Source: Trichoplax sp. H2 (lineage: Eukaryota > Placozoa > Uniplacotomia > Trichoplacea). Taken from it: 64,000 bases of DNA. A program made the translations under genes and the position numbers. Location of the stretch: assembly GCA_003344405.1 (NCBI GenBank), contig NOWV01000157.1, positions 62,001 through 126,000 on the forward strand, given 5' to 3'. The notes under the pieces are model-generated. The model was given only the letters and a program-made list of their open reading frames with translations, was not told the origin of the DNA and did no database searches. Below, piece after piece: positions 11,266 to 24,701 of the stretch (position 1 is its first letter; each line of letters opens with the position of its first letter).

Positions 11266-14200
11266 CTGTATATTATCAGGTAATCTAGCTGACGACCGTA
11301 AAATTTTTCTTCTATCAAATTTCGTTTATATTTAATCTCGGTCGAAAAGGATTAACAAAGTCTGCATCTGTATTCGCATACAAATAGACACTTACACTTT
11401 TCTGAACTTAAATCATCTTATTTATTAAAAATTAACCCGGATCTTAATTACATTTGTATTTATCAATGTCGTCATCATTTGAACCGTTAGAAATAAAATT
11501 AATTTGGCTTATAAACATCTACTGTAGCAAATATAGTTTGCAATAAAATGATTGCGAAGGAAATTGCACTCACATAGATGAAGTTTAAAAAAGCAAAATT
11601 ATTATCAATAATAAGAATTAAAAATTGATAATAAATCAGTCCATTGAATTATTATTAATATTATCAATTTGTTGATATAGCAATGTATTTTCTTTTCCGT
11701 TGAAAGAGAATATTGAAAAATAGTTTAAATCATAATAATATTATTTCAATGCCAAATGATAAACATACAAGACTTAGACGATAATTACACGACTGCATAA
11801 GCTAAAATAGTTTGCTTTTCATTATTTGAACAGATGAATGGATGGAAATTGGTGATAGTAACCTAGTATTAGTCGTAAATATCGATAAAGATGACTTAGA
11901 AATGATCATTTTGGAATCAAGAGAATATTTAATTTTATCGTGGTTATGATTAATTTGAAATGCGAATAAAAGAGAAAAGTCCATATCGTTTGGCATCATG
12001 TCCTGTATAAATTAAATCGATTCCCATCATTGATTGTTTAGTAATTACTGATATTTACTGTATTAAATTGGCCAGTCAATGTGCGTATTACAAATGATGT
12101 GAGGATATAATCTAAGGGGAAATAACATCTGCTATGGTTGGCAATAATAGAAATGAAATCATTCCATTACAAATGTACATATCGATCAGGCATCATCATG
12201 TATTCAAATTAACTTTCTTGCGATAGAAAGTACGAAAGTAATTTGTAATAAATTATGGATATTAGATTTTTTTCAACAATTTTTTAAGTAGTTTCATGTC
12301 TGCTTGGTACATTTAAAGTACATAAAATAATTTCCTGCTAAAGTCTGAATTTTGATATGAAAAACAATCTGGTTGTACAATATTTATAGCTCGTAAGTTT
12401 GTATCCTAGCATTCCATCTCAATATCATCTCCAGCGTAACTATTTACATATCGATAATCTTATTTTATGACAATTTATCGCTTTATTGACCAAATTTGTG
12501 ACTGTCATTGCGTTGAATACAGTATATTTTAGAATGACAGATAGACCATGACATCGTAGGTATTTTATATAAATTTAATACATTTATTTTAACCGGAAAA
12601 TGTAAGGTACGGTACTTTATACTTTGCTTGTTTTTGAATAAGGAGATACTGTATAAATAAAAATGATAATTCTGACAACTGCATTGTAGCTACCAAATTG
12701 ACGTATATTTTAAGCACAATGATTGTAACAAAGTAAATTTTAAATTAACGGTGATTTCATGTATTAACATTTTTATGGCTAATTAGTAGCAAAGTCAATA
12801 TAAAACTACGTATCCTCTATTGGCTGGCGATATTCATAACTAAGATTAAATTCCAGATAGAAGGATGATCACTTATGTACTGTTTTTCTAGTTATTATTC
12901 GTTCAATTACTTCGACGAATATAATTTTCCGATATCATCTCGATGAAAGTGTCGTTGTTAAGTATACACAACTTGTTCTAAGATCTAGGATTTTAAATGT
13001 TACATATTATACGAGAATTATCATTTTGCAGATCAATTTAATTGAACTCCATAGAGTTCAAGATAGGCCAATTTTCATCCATACTGTGAAATTTCAATTA
13101 TAACAATGTGATTTACAATTAAAGTCGTATGAATTCATTTACTTAATAGCGTAATAATCAATTCTATAGGTTTAAGAATAAACACATTAGAATTGCTAGA
13201 TTTTCTACTCTTTAAATTTTTAATGACATAAATTGTATCTATTAAGATTGAACAACTGTAGTCGCCATAATAATTCGTATGCAGGGCTTATAATTAATGT
13301 TTACTTCATGTAGCCTCCATAAGAAATATTATTCATTTTAATAGTAATGATGGAAATTCTTCCAATCGAATGCATGTCTTTCAATATCGTACTAGTTGTA
13401 ATTATCAGATTTGTAATTTGATTAGATCTTAATCAAATAAGGAATAACTTTACTATTATATGCCTTAGAACAGTCATATATAGTAATTCAAAGGCAAGCA
13501 AATATTATAGACGACGAAAGTATGTTTTTTTGCAATATATTTTCTGCTAGCTATTAAAGGAATAGAATTTCGAATTCTTTGAAAATTTTTATGATTATCT
13601 TAATATTAGTAATTATAAGTAAATTTGACTATTTGGCTTACCACGACAGGCTGTTGCAAAGTAGCATCATGAATGTGATTGGTTACATGAATTTTATCTT
13701 TCTACTTTAAAATTGACAAGCTGGATCGGATTTTAATGTAGGAACAATCAAAGATGTTATTATGTATTGATTTCATTTCTCTGTATAAATCTTATTTTTC
13801 TTGGAAATCATTTCACAACAAGAAAGAACGTCAAGAAATGTACAATAATTGTAACTAATATATAAATGTTAAAATATCAATAGTGAGAGGACCATAGTTT
13901 TGAGTTTCATTCATGAACAATAATGGAACCTACGGCCAAGTTGGAAAAATATTTATACCCCAATCCATAAATCTAAATCTATGAGCATTTATGCTAAAAT
14001 TATAGCGCTGTATTTCTGCTTGATATTTAAAATATAAGTAATGGTTTCACTTATGATAAGGTAATTGCTATTTATTTTTCATGAATTAGAAATCACAGGC
14101 GATATTGCAATTTTATTTTTTTAATTAATTCTTACAATTTGTATCTAATCGGAATTATAGGATAAAATCTATTGTACTTTGATCGATAGAAATAGATTCA

Positions 14201-17200
14201 TTAATAAATAGATAGTGATGCTTAATTGGGAATAAAATAAGCTAAAAATTCTTCCAAGTATTGTTTTATCGACTTACTTGACGTCAAGACTACGTGACGT
14301 GCACGTTTTGTAAATTAGTTGATTATGAAAGAAAAAGAGGGAGGAGAGAGAACAGAGTTTTAAAATCAAGATAATAGACAACTGCAGCTGCATATGAAAT
14401 AAAATTTCCACTTATGTTTCATGCTCATTGAATATACTGCGCAATGCTATTCTATCCTATTCTATAGAAAGGAAGTTGGGGTTATTGTTATGGCTTTCAT
14501 CTCGAGGGGTGATCCTACAGGGCAATTTGCCAGTGTATTTATTCGCATTTGTAAGAACGTTACTCGCAAAGAAGTAATTAGGTATCATCTGACAACATCG
14601 GATATGCTTGTCGATTATTCTATCTTATACAAGTTTAAATTGGAGAATCTCACAGTTGTCAGTTAACTAGAATATCAACTGCATCATTGAAATCATTTCC
14701 TTTACGTCGATCAGCGATTATCGTTATTGGCTTTCTGTCAGGCTGATTTCATTACCGCTAGTTAAATATCGACTACATCATTATCATCGGTATCATTTCA
14801 CTGCCATTCAGATACTAATACTTGGTTTATTATATCGAATAAAACTGCATAAAACAACTCCCATTTTGCATTAAATGTAACTTTTTTGGCGTATAGCATT
14901 CCAGTATTTACTTCCAACTTAGACTTGCTATCAGGTATGTGCTAGCATAGAATTTATCAATTATAGTCTATAAGTATATCAATTAATATAATTGCTTTAA
15001 ATAAATGATCTTTTATCACTTATTAGAGCTTATCTCCATTCCATCCTTTTATTTTTTGTACCCATCTTTCACATTTTTAAGTTCAAATCAACAAGATAAC
15101 TTCATTTCCCCTTTCTCGATTTTTTTACGATATTGGCAGAGGTAAATAGTTAAGTATTGTGCATTTATAAATATTCTATTTCTGACTTATTATCGGTACC
15201 CAAAATACACTGCGTTTAGATAATGGCAATTTACCTGTATTTCAATGATAACATCCTGAAAATATCGATAAGAGAGGCAATATTCTCAAATATTGCCACT
15301 TATAAATCTGGTTGAATATTGTTATTGGCCTCACAATTTAAGACCATAAAAGTGATTTGGCCTTATTCTAAACTAGTGTCCATTAAATACGCGTATAGTA
15401 TTTTCTCTCATTTAAATGACCAACCTCTGACAAGCAAAAGCTATTGACATTCAATTAAGATAATTAAAAAGTATTTCCTCATTTACAGGCGATTGTTGTA
15501 TTCTTGCGGACTATAGGCGGTTTCATGATGAAAGTAGGATAATTCTATTTCCCTTGTACAACAAAAAATTGTATTACTAATAGATAAAATTATTAAGCGG
15601 AAAACTTTATAAAATTTGAAGAAGTTGCTATCCGAATCGTTCAAAAATCTTGACTGCAGTTTTACAGGTATCTCGATCAAATGAAATAGATACGATAGTA
15701 TTAGTGTACAAATTTTGGGTATAATTAACTCCTACTGAAATTGATGTACATAATAAGAACATGATGGGCTATATTCCAATATAGGAAATTTATTTTTGAT
15801 TACCTTAGAGGAATTACAGAATTATTTTGTTTACTAACTTGACTACTAACATGGTTGAATTAAATCTTTGTATACGTTAACGGAGACGGTGGTCTAAATT
15901 ATTATATCTAACAAGCCGGAGTATCTTTACAATCATCGCGATAGATCATAATAGCAATTAAAAGTAATGGGATATAGGGAGATTCATTTAAATGGCCTTC
16001 TAATTCCTTATTCCTTTCATTCACTATAAATATATACAGGAAGAGCATTTTAACCATCACTGAAGCAATGATTAGACAGTATTGTCTGTAAATTGCATAT
16101 TATGTATAAGATAAATGATATTCCGGGTAATTTCTCGTTCCTTCTATTTACCACATATATAGAATGGGCGTATGTCTATCAATTAAAGTAAAAAAAGCTG
16201 ATCATGTCTGTAAATTATATCTTTTACATAAAGCTTATCACATATTTAACTGGATCGCAACCAATTCAAGCAATTCTTTCAAGTTAACTATCTTATTCTA
16301 TATAATTTAAATGCTAAGCTATTTCGCACCATTGTAGGTTCTTCATTTAGTTCAGTACCTATTTTCTAAAATTTAGGAAGATATAGAATAAAGTAACTAC
16401 AGAAAGACTATCTAAAACGGATTATTTAATGTTAGAGAGTGACACAATAAGGGGAAGTACGCAGATTTTTATCTTATCTCATCCTGAGCTTTCAACTGGT
16501 GAAAGAACTACTTAAATTGAGGATGTCTCTTTGGACTAAATGATTCGATGAAATTTTCATTGAAAAATACAGATCATAGCTACATAATACAATCTATCGA
16601 TTGATGTAAATAGCATAGAGCCAATTCTTTCAATAATTATTGGCTGCATCGATTGCTACTTTAATATCATAGTCGCAGAAATATTAAACTTAAAGTACAG
16701 CTTCAGTAAGAAAAGCATTTTAGTTCCTAAATATCACCTAAAGCATTTACTCTTACTCTTTACAATACTTTTTACGGGCAATAATGCCAGTTTTATTCTA
16801 GAATGCATGCTTATTAAAGGAAGAACTATTGTTTGTTTCTACCATTTATAGTATATTTATCAGAGAGAGTATCATTACTGTATTGCTGGGTATTTGATAT
16901 TGTAAGATGAATTATATTTTAATTACAAAGCCATTACAGAATCTATGCTGGCTTGTTTTTTAAGCTATGTTTCAATATTTGGTCATAATATCATCGCATA
17001 CAGATATGACTGATATATGTAAGTTGTAACGATACTGTTATTTATCTCATTTAATTCATCAACACTTAATAACAATTGTATCAAAGAATAATAACTTAAA
17101 ATCATTTAATGATATTATTTTTACGAGTGCTAGTAAAGCTTTCTGTCATCACGGTAGGCTATAAAACTGAGAGATACTATTTTCAATCATCAATACTCAT

Positions 17201-20200
17201 TCTATTCCTACAGCAGATGTAATTCAAACAATCGATCAGCAGAATAAATGTAGAGGGTAAGAAAAATGTTCAAGATTATCATTATAACAAATCAATCTAG
17301 TAACTAATGCTTGACAAATAAAAATCATATATTTTTACAGATTCAGTAGAGCTCTAGGGAATAATAGACATCCTTCTTTTGGAAAAAGAAGACAGCCTGT
17401 CGTCTTCATACAGAGCTGCTATTACTATTAGTGATAGCAATCTGAAGTTACGTCCATTTTCAACATAATATTGACATAGATAGGTAAACATCATCAGATA
17501 AGCAATTTTCTTAGTTTTGACATGAACTTTGAGATTTTAGAGATTCTAGAGGTCTATGAGTTTTGATAAGGAAAAAAGGTAAACAATGAATGGATAGATA
17601 AGATTCTATTTATCTTTAAAGAAATATTTTTCTAAGTTATCACATGAGCTAAAAGACGAATGAAAGAACAATAGGTAAAAGATAAAGATTCGGGTCATAA
17701 TAAATAAGATTATGATTTTAAGTTATTTTGTTGATCATGAGATCACTGGAAAGATGAATTTATTTTAAAAAACTATTAAGAAGATTAGAAGTCCTCAGTT
17801 ATCTGACTAGATAAAAGGGAGTGAAAGAATTTCTGGCGGGAATAGGATTGATTCTATCGTTAAGAAGATTTCTATAATTTCTTGTTAGGTCAGTAATATC
17901 TTAAAAATAAGCGATGAAAAGACAGGATATACTTTTTTATTTAGTTGATTGTACTTTAAGCGAAGTAATGAAAAGTATTTTTATAGATAAACCTATATTA
18001 ACTAGCCCTTAAAAGCACTATAAAATTTCACGCATTTCTCTTCTAATTTTCAATTACTTCGATTCTGGAATAGTCCAAAGAGCATAATATTTCCTATGAA
18101 AAATCACCACATAGACTAAAGATTACCGCATAAAAGTTATTTTTAATAATTCTAGAAATAATAATAATTGTTGATCAGATTTAATCGTTGCCAAAGCATT
18201 CAATGGCTATCGATCAGTAAGAATCTATCAAATTTGATTATGTTAGCAATGTACGTATTCTAAATATCAAGATTTCAGTTTAGTTAAGGTAAATCTTTCT
18301 TATCTATATGGCTACAGTAAGGGTATCATAAGAGATAGTCTAGTTTTACCTAAACTTTTCTCTTATAGAAAATGCTCGCATTTGCCTGAATTCAACCGGA
18401 TATTAAAAACTTCTTAACCGTTAAGTTGCCCATAAGCCGATTAGTCTTCCCATCGATCGTTATATTGCATAATTAAGCACATAGTAATAATGATTAAAAT
18501 CATGCGGCAATATCCTGTACTAAATTATTTTCATCTATCTATAACACCTTAAAATTTTGAAATGATTTTTAAGTTATGTAAATGAGTATGATCTCATATC
18601 AAATGCGAAATACATTTTTTTTTTTACATTTAAAATTCAATTTTTCACCTATGCTATAATCAAATGTCTTAATTCAATATTATTCCGATTGTCTAATCCA
18701 AGCAAGTCCAAATAAAGCTGTATACTTAAGAAACAAAGACAAAAATAATATCATAAATACTTTGTCTTTCATATCATCCATTCTTAAATCCATATTGCAA
18801 TTTGATTTCTACTTCTGAATAAGTGAAAAGAAATTATATCAATACTGATCTTGTAATGATTTTCAATACAGATCGATATTTGATCACCTAGCTATAAAAA
18901 AAATAGCTTTAGAAACCTTTCATCATGCAATCTAAATGGAAATTGATAAATATACGACAATATATTGGACTGTATAGACACTATAATTCCGTACTTAGCA
19001 GTAGTATGGATTATAAGACCGCGCTTATAAACTCTTAGTAAATTATTAATACCTGAATAAGACGAGTCGAAATCAAAATTTGATGATAGCGTTGGTTGAA
19101 AATTTCATAATCTGAATCAATTTTGGGTTGTTAACTACTTTTTAATAGCTTAATGACGGTTTCGGTTACGAACGACGGTTTGCTGAGTAATGCAATTTAA
19201 CATTTGTATGATCTATCAGAGCCAAACAATTAATAAATCATTTTATCTTACACTAGAGAAGCTCGAATAACGATATTACCGTTATCAATATTTTTAAATC
19301 CATTAAATAAGCTTAACCATAAATCAATAATTTTATAATGCTTTGATTACTTTTCAATAATATGTATGCCCTAGTCAGTAATTCTATATTTTTTTACCTA
19401 AACATCACTAGTGTAATTCTAAATTGCTTTTAAACTACTCTACCCATCGTAACTATTTAATAGTAGTTATGATTTATATGGCTGATTACTAGTCATGCAA
19501 TAGGAATACGTGCATACATTCCATTATATTCTCAAGTTTTGATTTATTAAGACAATGCAAACGGACAATAATCTGATTCTCTGTTAGAAATTATGAAGAA
19601 AAAAGTTATTCTACCCCGCAATGACATTCATCAGCTTTTTTGAGTATTTCTTAATCTACATTTGGATAGTGTAGATCTATATACGTATATACCACAGTAA
19701 GAAGGCTTACTCTTCCGGAAAAACGATATTTTATAACAATTAAAGGTTATTCTTTGTTGGTTTGTAAATCGATATATCAATCACTTTTGTTGTCAAAATT
19801 TCTTTTGATAGATGACTTGATTTCCGTTAGGAAAATGAAAATAAGATGATCTAGAATTGGTCGTGTTATTACATAGTAGTAGTATTGAATATATATTCTG
19901 ACGTACAACTAGTAAATAGAATTCCTGAATATAGACAAATTTCAATTTAAACCAATAGAAATCAAAACTGAATAATTTTAACTGGATCCAGAATGAACGA
20001 TCCGTAAATTGATTTTTTTTAAATTAATTAAAAGAATAGATGTTATATTATAGTGGGCTAATTTTTGCAAAATTTAGAAATAGAATACAATCTATACAGT
20101 ACAAGCAGATGCATTTAAAATTAATAAAAGGATCGAATGTTTAAATTCCAATAACTGTCAGGTGGATTGGCCACAGAGTACGTGGAAATAGACACATTGC

Positions 20201-23200
20201 GCAATCAAACAATCGTGTATCGACATATATTCAATGACTTTATTTATGTTGATAGCATCGAATTTAATCAGCTTCAATACGAGTATTAAATTTGAGATTT
20301 AGTTGATACGCTGTATAGTGCAATCACTAGATTATCCCAAACTGGTCACTTCATGTAGCAATAGATGTAATTAGATCGAGAATTTTCGTTACAATATTTA
20401 ATTTGTCGCGATTTATCGCTATCTTACATATTTCAGTGTAGTTATTAATTAATACTAATGTGGTTGCTATTTCTTAATTGAGTATAAAAATATCAATTTC
20501 ATTCCATGGTAATTAATAATACCCTGATAATTACTTAATTCTGATACATTGATGCGCACAAAATTTTAGCTTTTTTATGAGAGATCATTTTGCATCGCTA
20601 TAAACATATAGAACATTCGTAAAACATTTTGGTTGTTAGAGTAGAATTCTTAGGTATTATAATGATAAAAATTTTATACCGATTGACTATTAATTAAGCT
20701 CCCATTTAACATTTTAAAATTCAGTAGAGTACAATAGCTAAAGTAGACGGTCTTAATTGTTCCACATACTAATTACTGCAACTTTGTCTGACGGAAGAGC
20801 GCCTTCTTTAAAAGAGAGTAAATACCGCTAGTAAGTATAGATTATATTATATCTGTTCTCCGCGGTAAAAAAGTAGAGTTCACTGACTAAGCATTTGTGA
20901 AAGTAAGCACTATTTTATCATATCGTATTACTTTGGTGGCTGAGTAATGAAATGAAAGACAGTTTTAACTTCAGTGCATAGCAAATCATACGGCAATAAT
21001 GAAAAACTTATTGCACGTATTCCATAATACATTCCGTGTTCCCAATCAAAAAGATTCATCGTTACAATAAGTTCAAGCCTTTCGCCTCTTAACAGCTATT
21101 CCGATATCAAATTAATCACAAATTACTCTAAAAAGGTAAAGCATTCAATTCAAAAGTATATTAAATCTAGTTATCGATAAAATACACAAGATACGAAGTG
21201 GAAATGGGCCTTAGGCTACCTATTTACTCTATGAAGCAGTCACTTAAAAAGTAACTTGGATCTAGCTGTCTAGTTCATATGATAGACACGAAGTAAAAAT
21301 ATAGCTATCGCTTTGCGCCCTATACTGTTGTTAATAACTATAAATTTATATTATATTATTAAAGATGTTGATTAATCTTGGATGTCACGTATTACTCTCG
21401 CCTATACTGACATATGCAACAGCCAAAATAAGAACTTTAACATAAATCTATCAATAATTGAAAGTGTTACTTAAACTATCGCATTCCTTTCGTGCCTTAT
21501 GTTTCCATCAAAATATTCGAGGTGTCAAAGAGCTACACCTGGGCTATTCAAATCTGCGGCTATTTGAAGTACACACCTCTATCCTTTTCAATACTAGAAC
21601 TATGTACTATATTGATTGTATCAAATTACATATAATCGATCAAATAATAAAACTTTATAAATACATCTGCATTGAAAACGTAATTATTACAATGTATAAA
21701 ATTAAAATGACAGCGTATGAGTAGTATACATAAAAGGATAATTTATCATCAATAGCTAAAGGTTTATATGATCCCTACTCTAATATTGAACGATTTACGA
21801 AAGTGAACACTTTATTGCAATTGTAAACAACAAAATTTGTTCTACATTCGACCTCAGAATATCAGTGAGGAAATAGTTACCACTGTTTTCGTAATCACGA
21901 CATTCAATAAAAATAAGATATTAAGCTAGCGCAATCTAGACCATCAAAATATGTAAACAATGGTGAATAGATAAAATGACGTAAATCAGATTACAAATGA
22001 ATGCTATGCGTAGACATACCTATGAAATAAAGTTTAGTCTTGTCATTACTGACCGAAACCTGATATTTTGTAACCTATTTCATATCTTATGAACGTATCC
22101 ATATTTCATTGGGTTTGAGATAAATTTACAATTTATAAATATAATTTCCGTAACTGATTAAAAGGTGATAAAGGTAAAACCCTTTACTGACCTATGCATT
22201 TAGTTGCTATCTGGTCATATGAGAATCTATCGCTTTAGATATTTATGTAAGATCGATAGTTCGTTGTAAGAGTTTTCACGGAGCCAAATACCATTTCTGC
22301 GATATGTTACACCGATTGCTTTCGATCTATCATGGTTAAGTTTTCAACGACTTGAAAATCATTCAATTATAATTATGAAGGATTCATTTTCAATCACTAT
22401 TGTGATGATTTCGTGCTTTATATTTTATGATGCAATTGAATTGTATTCAGTAGGACTATTTTATATCGAATGCATCTGATGTCAATCCCCTGGTCTATCA
22501 AGAATAAAATTTAAATCTTTAATAGGTGTGGTAATACAATTTTAAAGTTTTCCTGAAAATCTCAATAATCACGTTTGTATCTCAAATTGTAAATATTAAA
22601 ATAGCGCACTGAATTATTGGTAAAATTGTGAACAAAAACTGCGATAAGGGTGTCAAATGATAAATATTAAAACAGTAAATAAAATCGAGGTCAAGATCTG
22701 ATGACTTTTATACTATTTGTTTACAGGTTTTGTTCCGATAGCAATTACTGCTTGACTTACGATTGTTATTATCATTTTACACCTCAGTAATTTTTCCATC
22801 AATTTATATTGAAACCAATCAAAGAGTGAGTGACAATGGATCGGGAAAGTAAATGATAATATTAGAATAATTTTAGATAACATGCATTTTAATTAATCCC
22901 ATTCCAGTGATCTATTTCTATGACTTTTTTTTAAACCGTAATTGTGTGCGTCTGAACAAGCTGAATAGTTTATCAAATAATATTTTCCATTACATTTCCT
23001 TTTCGATATAGATGTAAAATTAGGATATATATCAAATGATTGATTAATTCTACTGTCTATCACTTGAATGATACAGTTTTTGCCTTATTTTTTGTCATTG
23101 TCTACACTAAAGTTGAAATCTTGATCGTTCAACCTTAAAAATTTTAAACAGAATTTTCATGGCCGTCTATCTTGTCTATATAAATTGTGTAGTCATCATT

Positions 23201-23773
23201 TTAAGTGTACTAATGCTATTGCCTGACTTTGACAAATTTAGAGTATGATATGATTCATTTCATTATTACTTTCATTCTAAATAGAATATTTATGTGTTAA
23301 TTTGTGTTAATCATTTAGATTGCTGACTCATTTTGCGTGTCGATTTTATTTACTACGGACGGTATCATTTAAACTACTACTTTACCATATCATCATTCTG
23401 AGTATTCTGTAATCTATCAGTTTAACTTTCAATTTTTAGCCGGATGAGTTTTTCATTCAATATTCTTTTACAATCTAAGCTAATGTTATTGTTTTAAATA
23501 AGGATTAAATATCACTCTTCAAGGAAAAGAATACCAAATCCAAATCGATTTTTTTATTCATTCGATATAATAGGACAAGGAGGCGGTGGCTGCCATTTTC
23601 GACATAAATATCCGTGGGCGAAAGCTAAAGTTGGACATTTCAGTTGATAAAAACAAATTGAAAGAGAAAGGGTACTTTATAACTATCATCTTGACCTATA
23701 AACAAAAGCTAGTCAAAACGTATCGACTTAGCTTATTAGTAAAAGATTAAAATTGAATCACAATCTCGCCATC
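11266..23773. other. 12.5-kb gene-free A+T-rich tract
   Basis: Strongly A+T-rich sequence without a supportable exon on either strand. The longest frames are about 80-90 codons (14421-14666 and 21458-21724, plus) and show no domain, no codon bias and no splice-linked partner. The GTAC palindromes common elsewhere are nearly absent. It may be the upstream regulatory domain of the Ras-like gene, an old transposon graveyard, or host a non-coding transcript; the sequence alone does not decide. Confidence 0.4.
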
Positions 23774-24517
23774 ATGTCGATTAAATTTCCCAAATCAACA
23801 TCTTATCATACCAAGATGACATCGCCATGTTGTAATGCAGCCGAATATTGCCTAGTTGTTTTAGGATCAGCCGGTGTAGGCAAAACATCGTTGGTATCAC
23901 GATTTTTTTACGATAAATTGAACGATAACTATCAGCCAACTCTACAAGATAGCCATCGTAAAGAAATTATGGTAAACGATTTTACATTAAAATTGCATGT
24001 TATTGATACCACTGGTAAAAATGAATTCCCAGCAATGCGTAAATGGTCTATAATGCATGGTGATGCATTTGCCTTAGTCTATTCTATTGATGATTTAGCA
24101 TCATTTACAATGCTAGAAGTGATATATCAACAAATTTTGGAGGAAAAAAGCGGTAAAGATTATAAAATTTTAATTGTTGGTAATAAAAGCGATTTGGAAG
24201 TAGATCGACAAGTTGCTCAATCATCAGCTAATTTAACTGCAGCAAATTGGGGTTGCGATCATATGGAAATATCAGCTAAAAATGATCAAAATGTTTACAG
24301 TGTCTTTTTTAATATCTTAACACAGATACCGCTACCGTGTCGTATTTCATTAGAGCATTTAAAGCCATCAACATCATCATTGGATAGTAATACAAGAAGG
24401 AAAAAATTCAATAAAGTTAAATCAGTTACTGTCATGGACAGTACAGCCTCAACACGACGAAATCGTATGATGTCAAATAAGCGTAAAATGATCAGTCAAA
24501 GTTGTATCATATCGTAA
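23774..24517 (+). CDS. Ras-family GTPase, Dexras/Ras-dva-like, with C-terminal CAAX box
   Basis: Single-exon gene, 247 residues from the ATG at 23774; the frame is open a little further upstream but without an ATG. GTP-binding motifs in order: P-loop GSAGVGKTS (31-39), switch I Thr in YQPTLQDSHRK (53-63), G3 as DTTGKNEF (78-85), G4 NKSD (137-140), G5 SAK (167-169). The end is CIIS, a farnesylation-type CAAX box, behind a basic tail of about 40 residues rich in Lys/Arg, which should bring the protein to the plasma membrane. The switch II sequence FPAMRKWSI closely resembles RASD1/RASD2 (Dexras, Rhes) and Ras-dva. The catalytic Gln61 position is Lys, as expected for this unusual branch, so intrinsic GTP hydrolysis may be weak. 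The exact ortholog within the RASD/Ras-dva group is not settled. Confidence 0.9.
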   Translation: MSIKFPKSTSYHTKMTSPCCNAAEYCLVVLGSAGVGKTSLVSRFFYDKLNDNYQPTLQDSHRKEIMVNDFTLKLHVIDTTGKNEFPAMRKWSIMHGDAFALVYSIDDLASFTMLEVIYQQILEEKSGKDYKILIVGNKSDLEVDRQVAQSSANLTAANWGCDHMEISAKNDQNVYSVFFNILTQIPLPCRISLEHLKPSTSSLDSNTRRKKFNKVKSVTVMDSTASTRRNRMMSNKRKMISQSCIIS

Positions 24518-24695
24518 AAAACATCTGTCGAATAGGTCAACAATTTCCTATTTAGAGATATGCCCAACTTAATTGGTACAATTGGACTATCATTCATCTC
24601 ATAATAGTAATGTTTTTAAATTGGTTGTAGCTATAAACTATACGCATTCTATCGGAAGTTATACGCCAAGTACATTCAAGCTTGCAATAGAACTA

Positions 24696-24701
24696 AATAA
24701 A
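24696..24701 (+). terminator. Probable poly(A) signal of the Ras-like gene
   Basis: AATAAA 179 bases past the stop codon on the coding strand, followed by T-rich sequence. It is the first canonical hexamer after the gene. Confidence 0.5.

Noticed and set aside
14421-14666. 81-codon open frame in the gene-free tract
   Set aside because: No domain, no splice partner, and about the length expected by chance in long A+T-rich sequence.
23753-23773. Longer Ras-like protein starting at TTG
   Set aside because: Nuclear animal genes start at ATG; the first in-frame ATG is at 23774.
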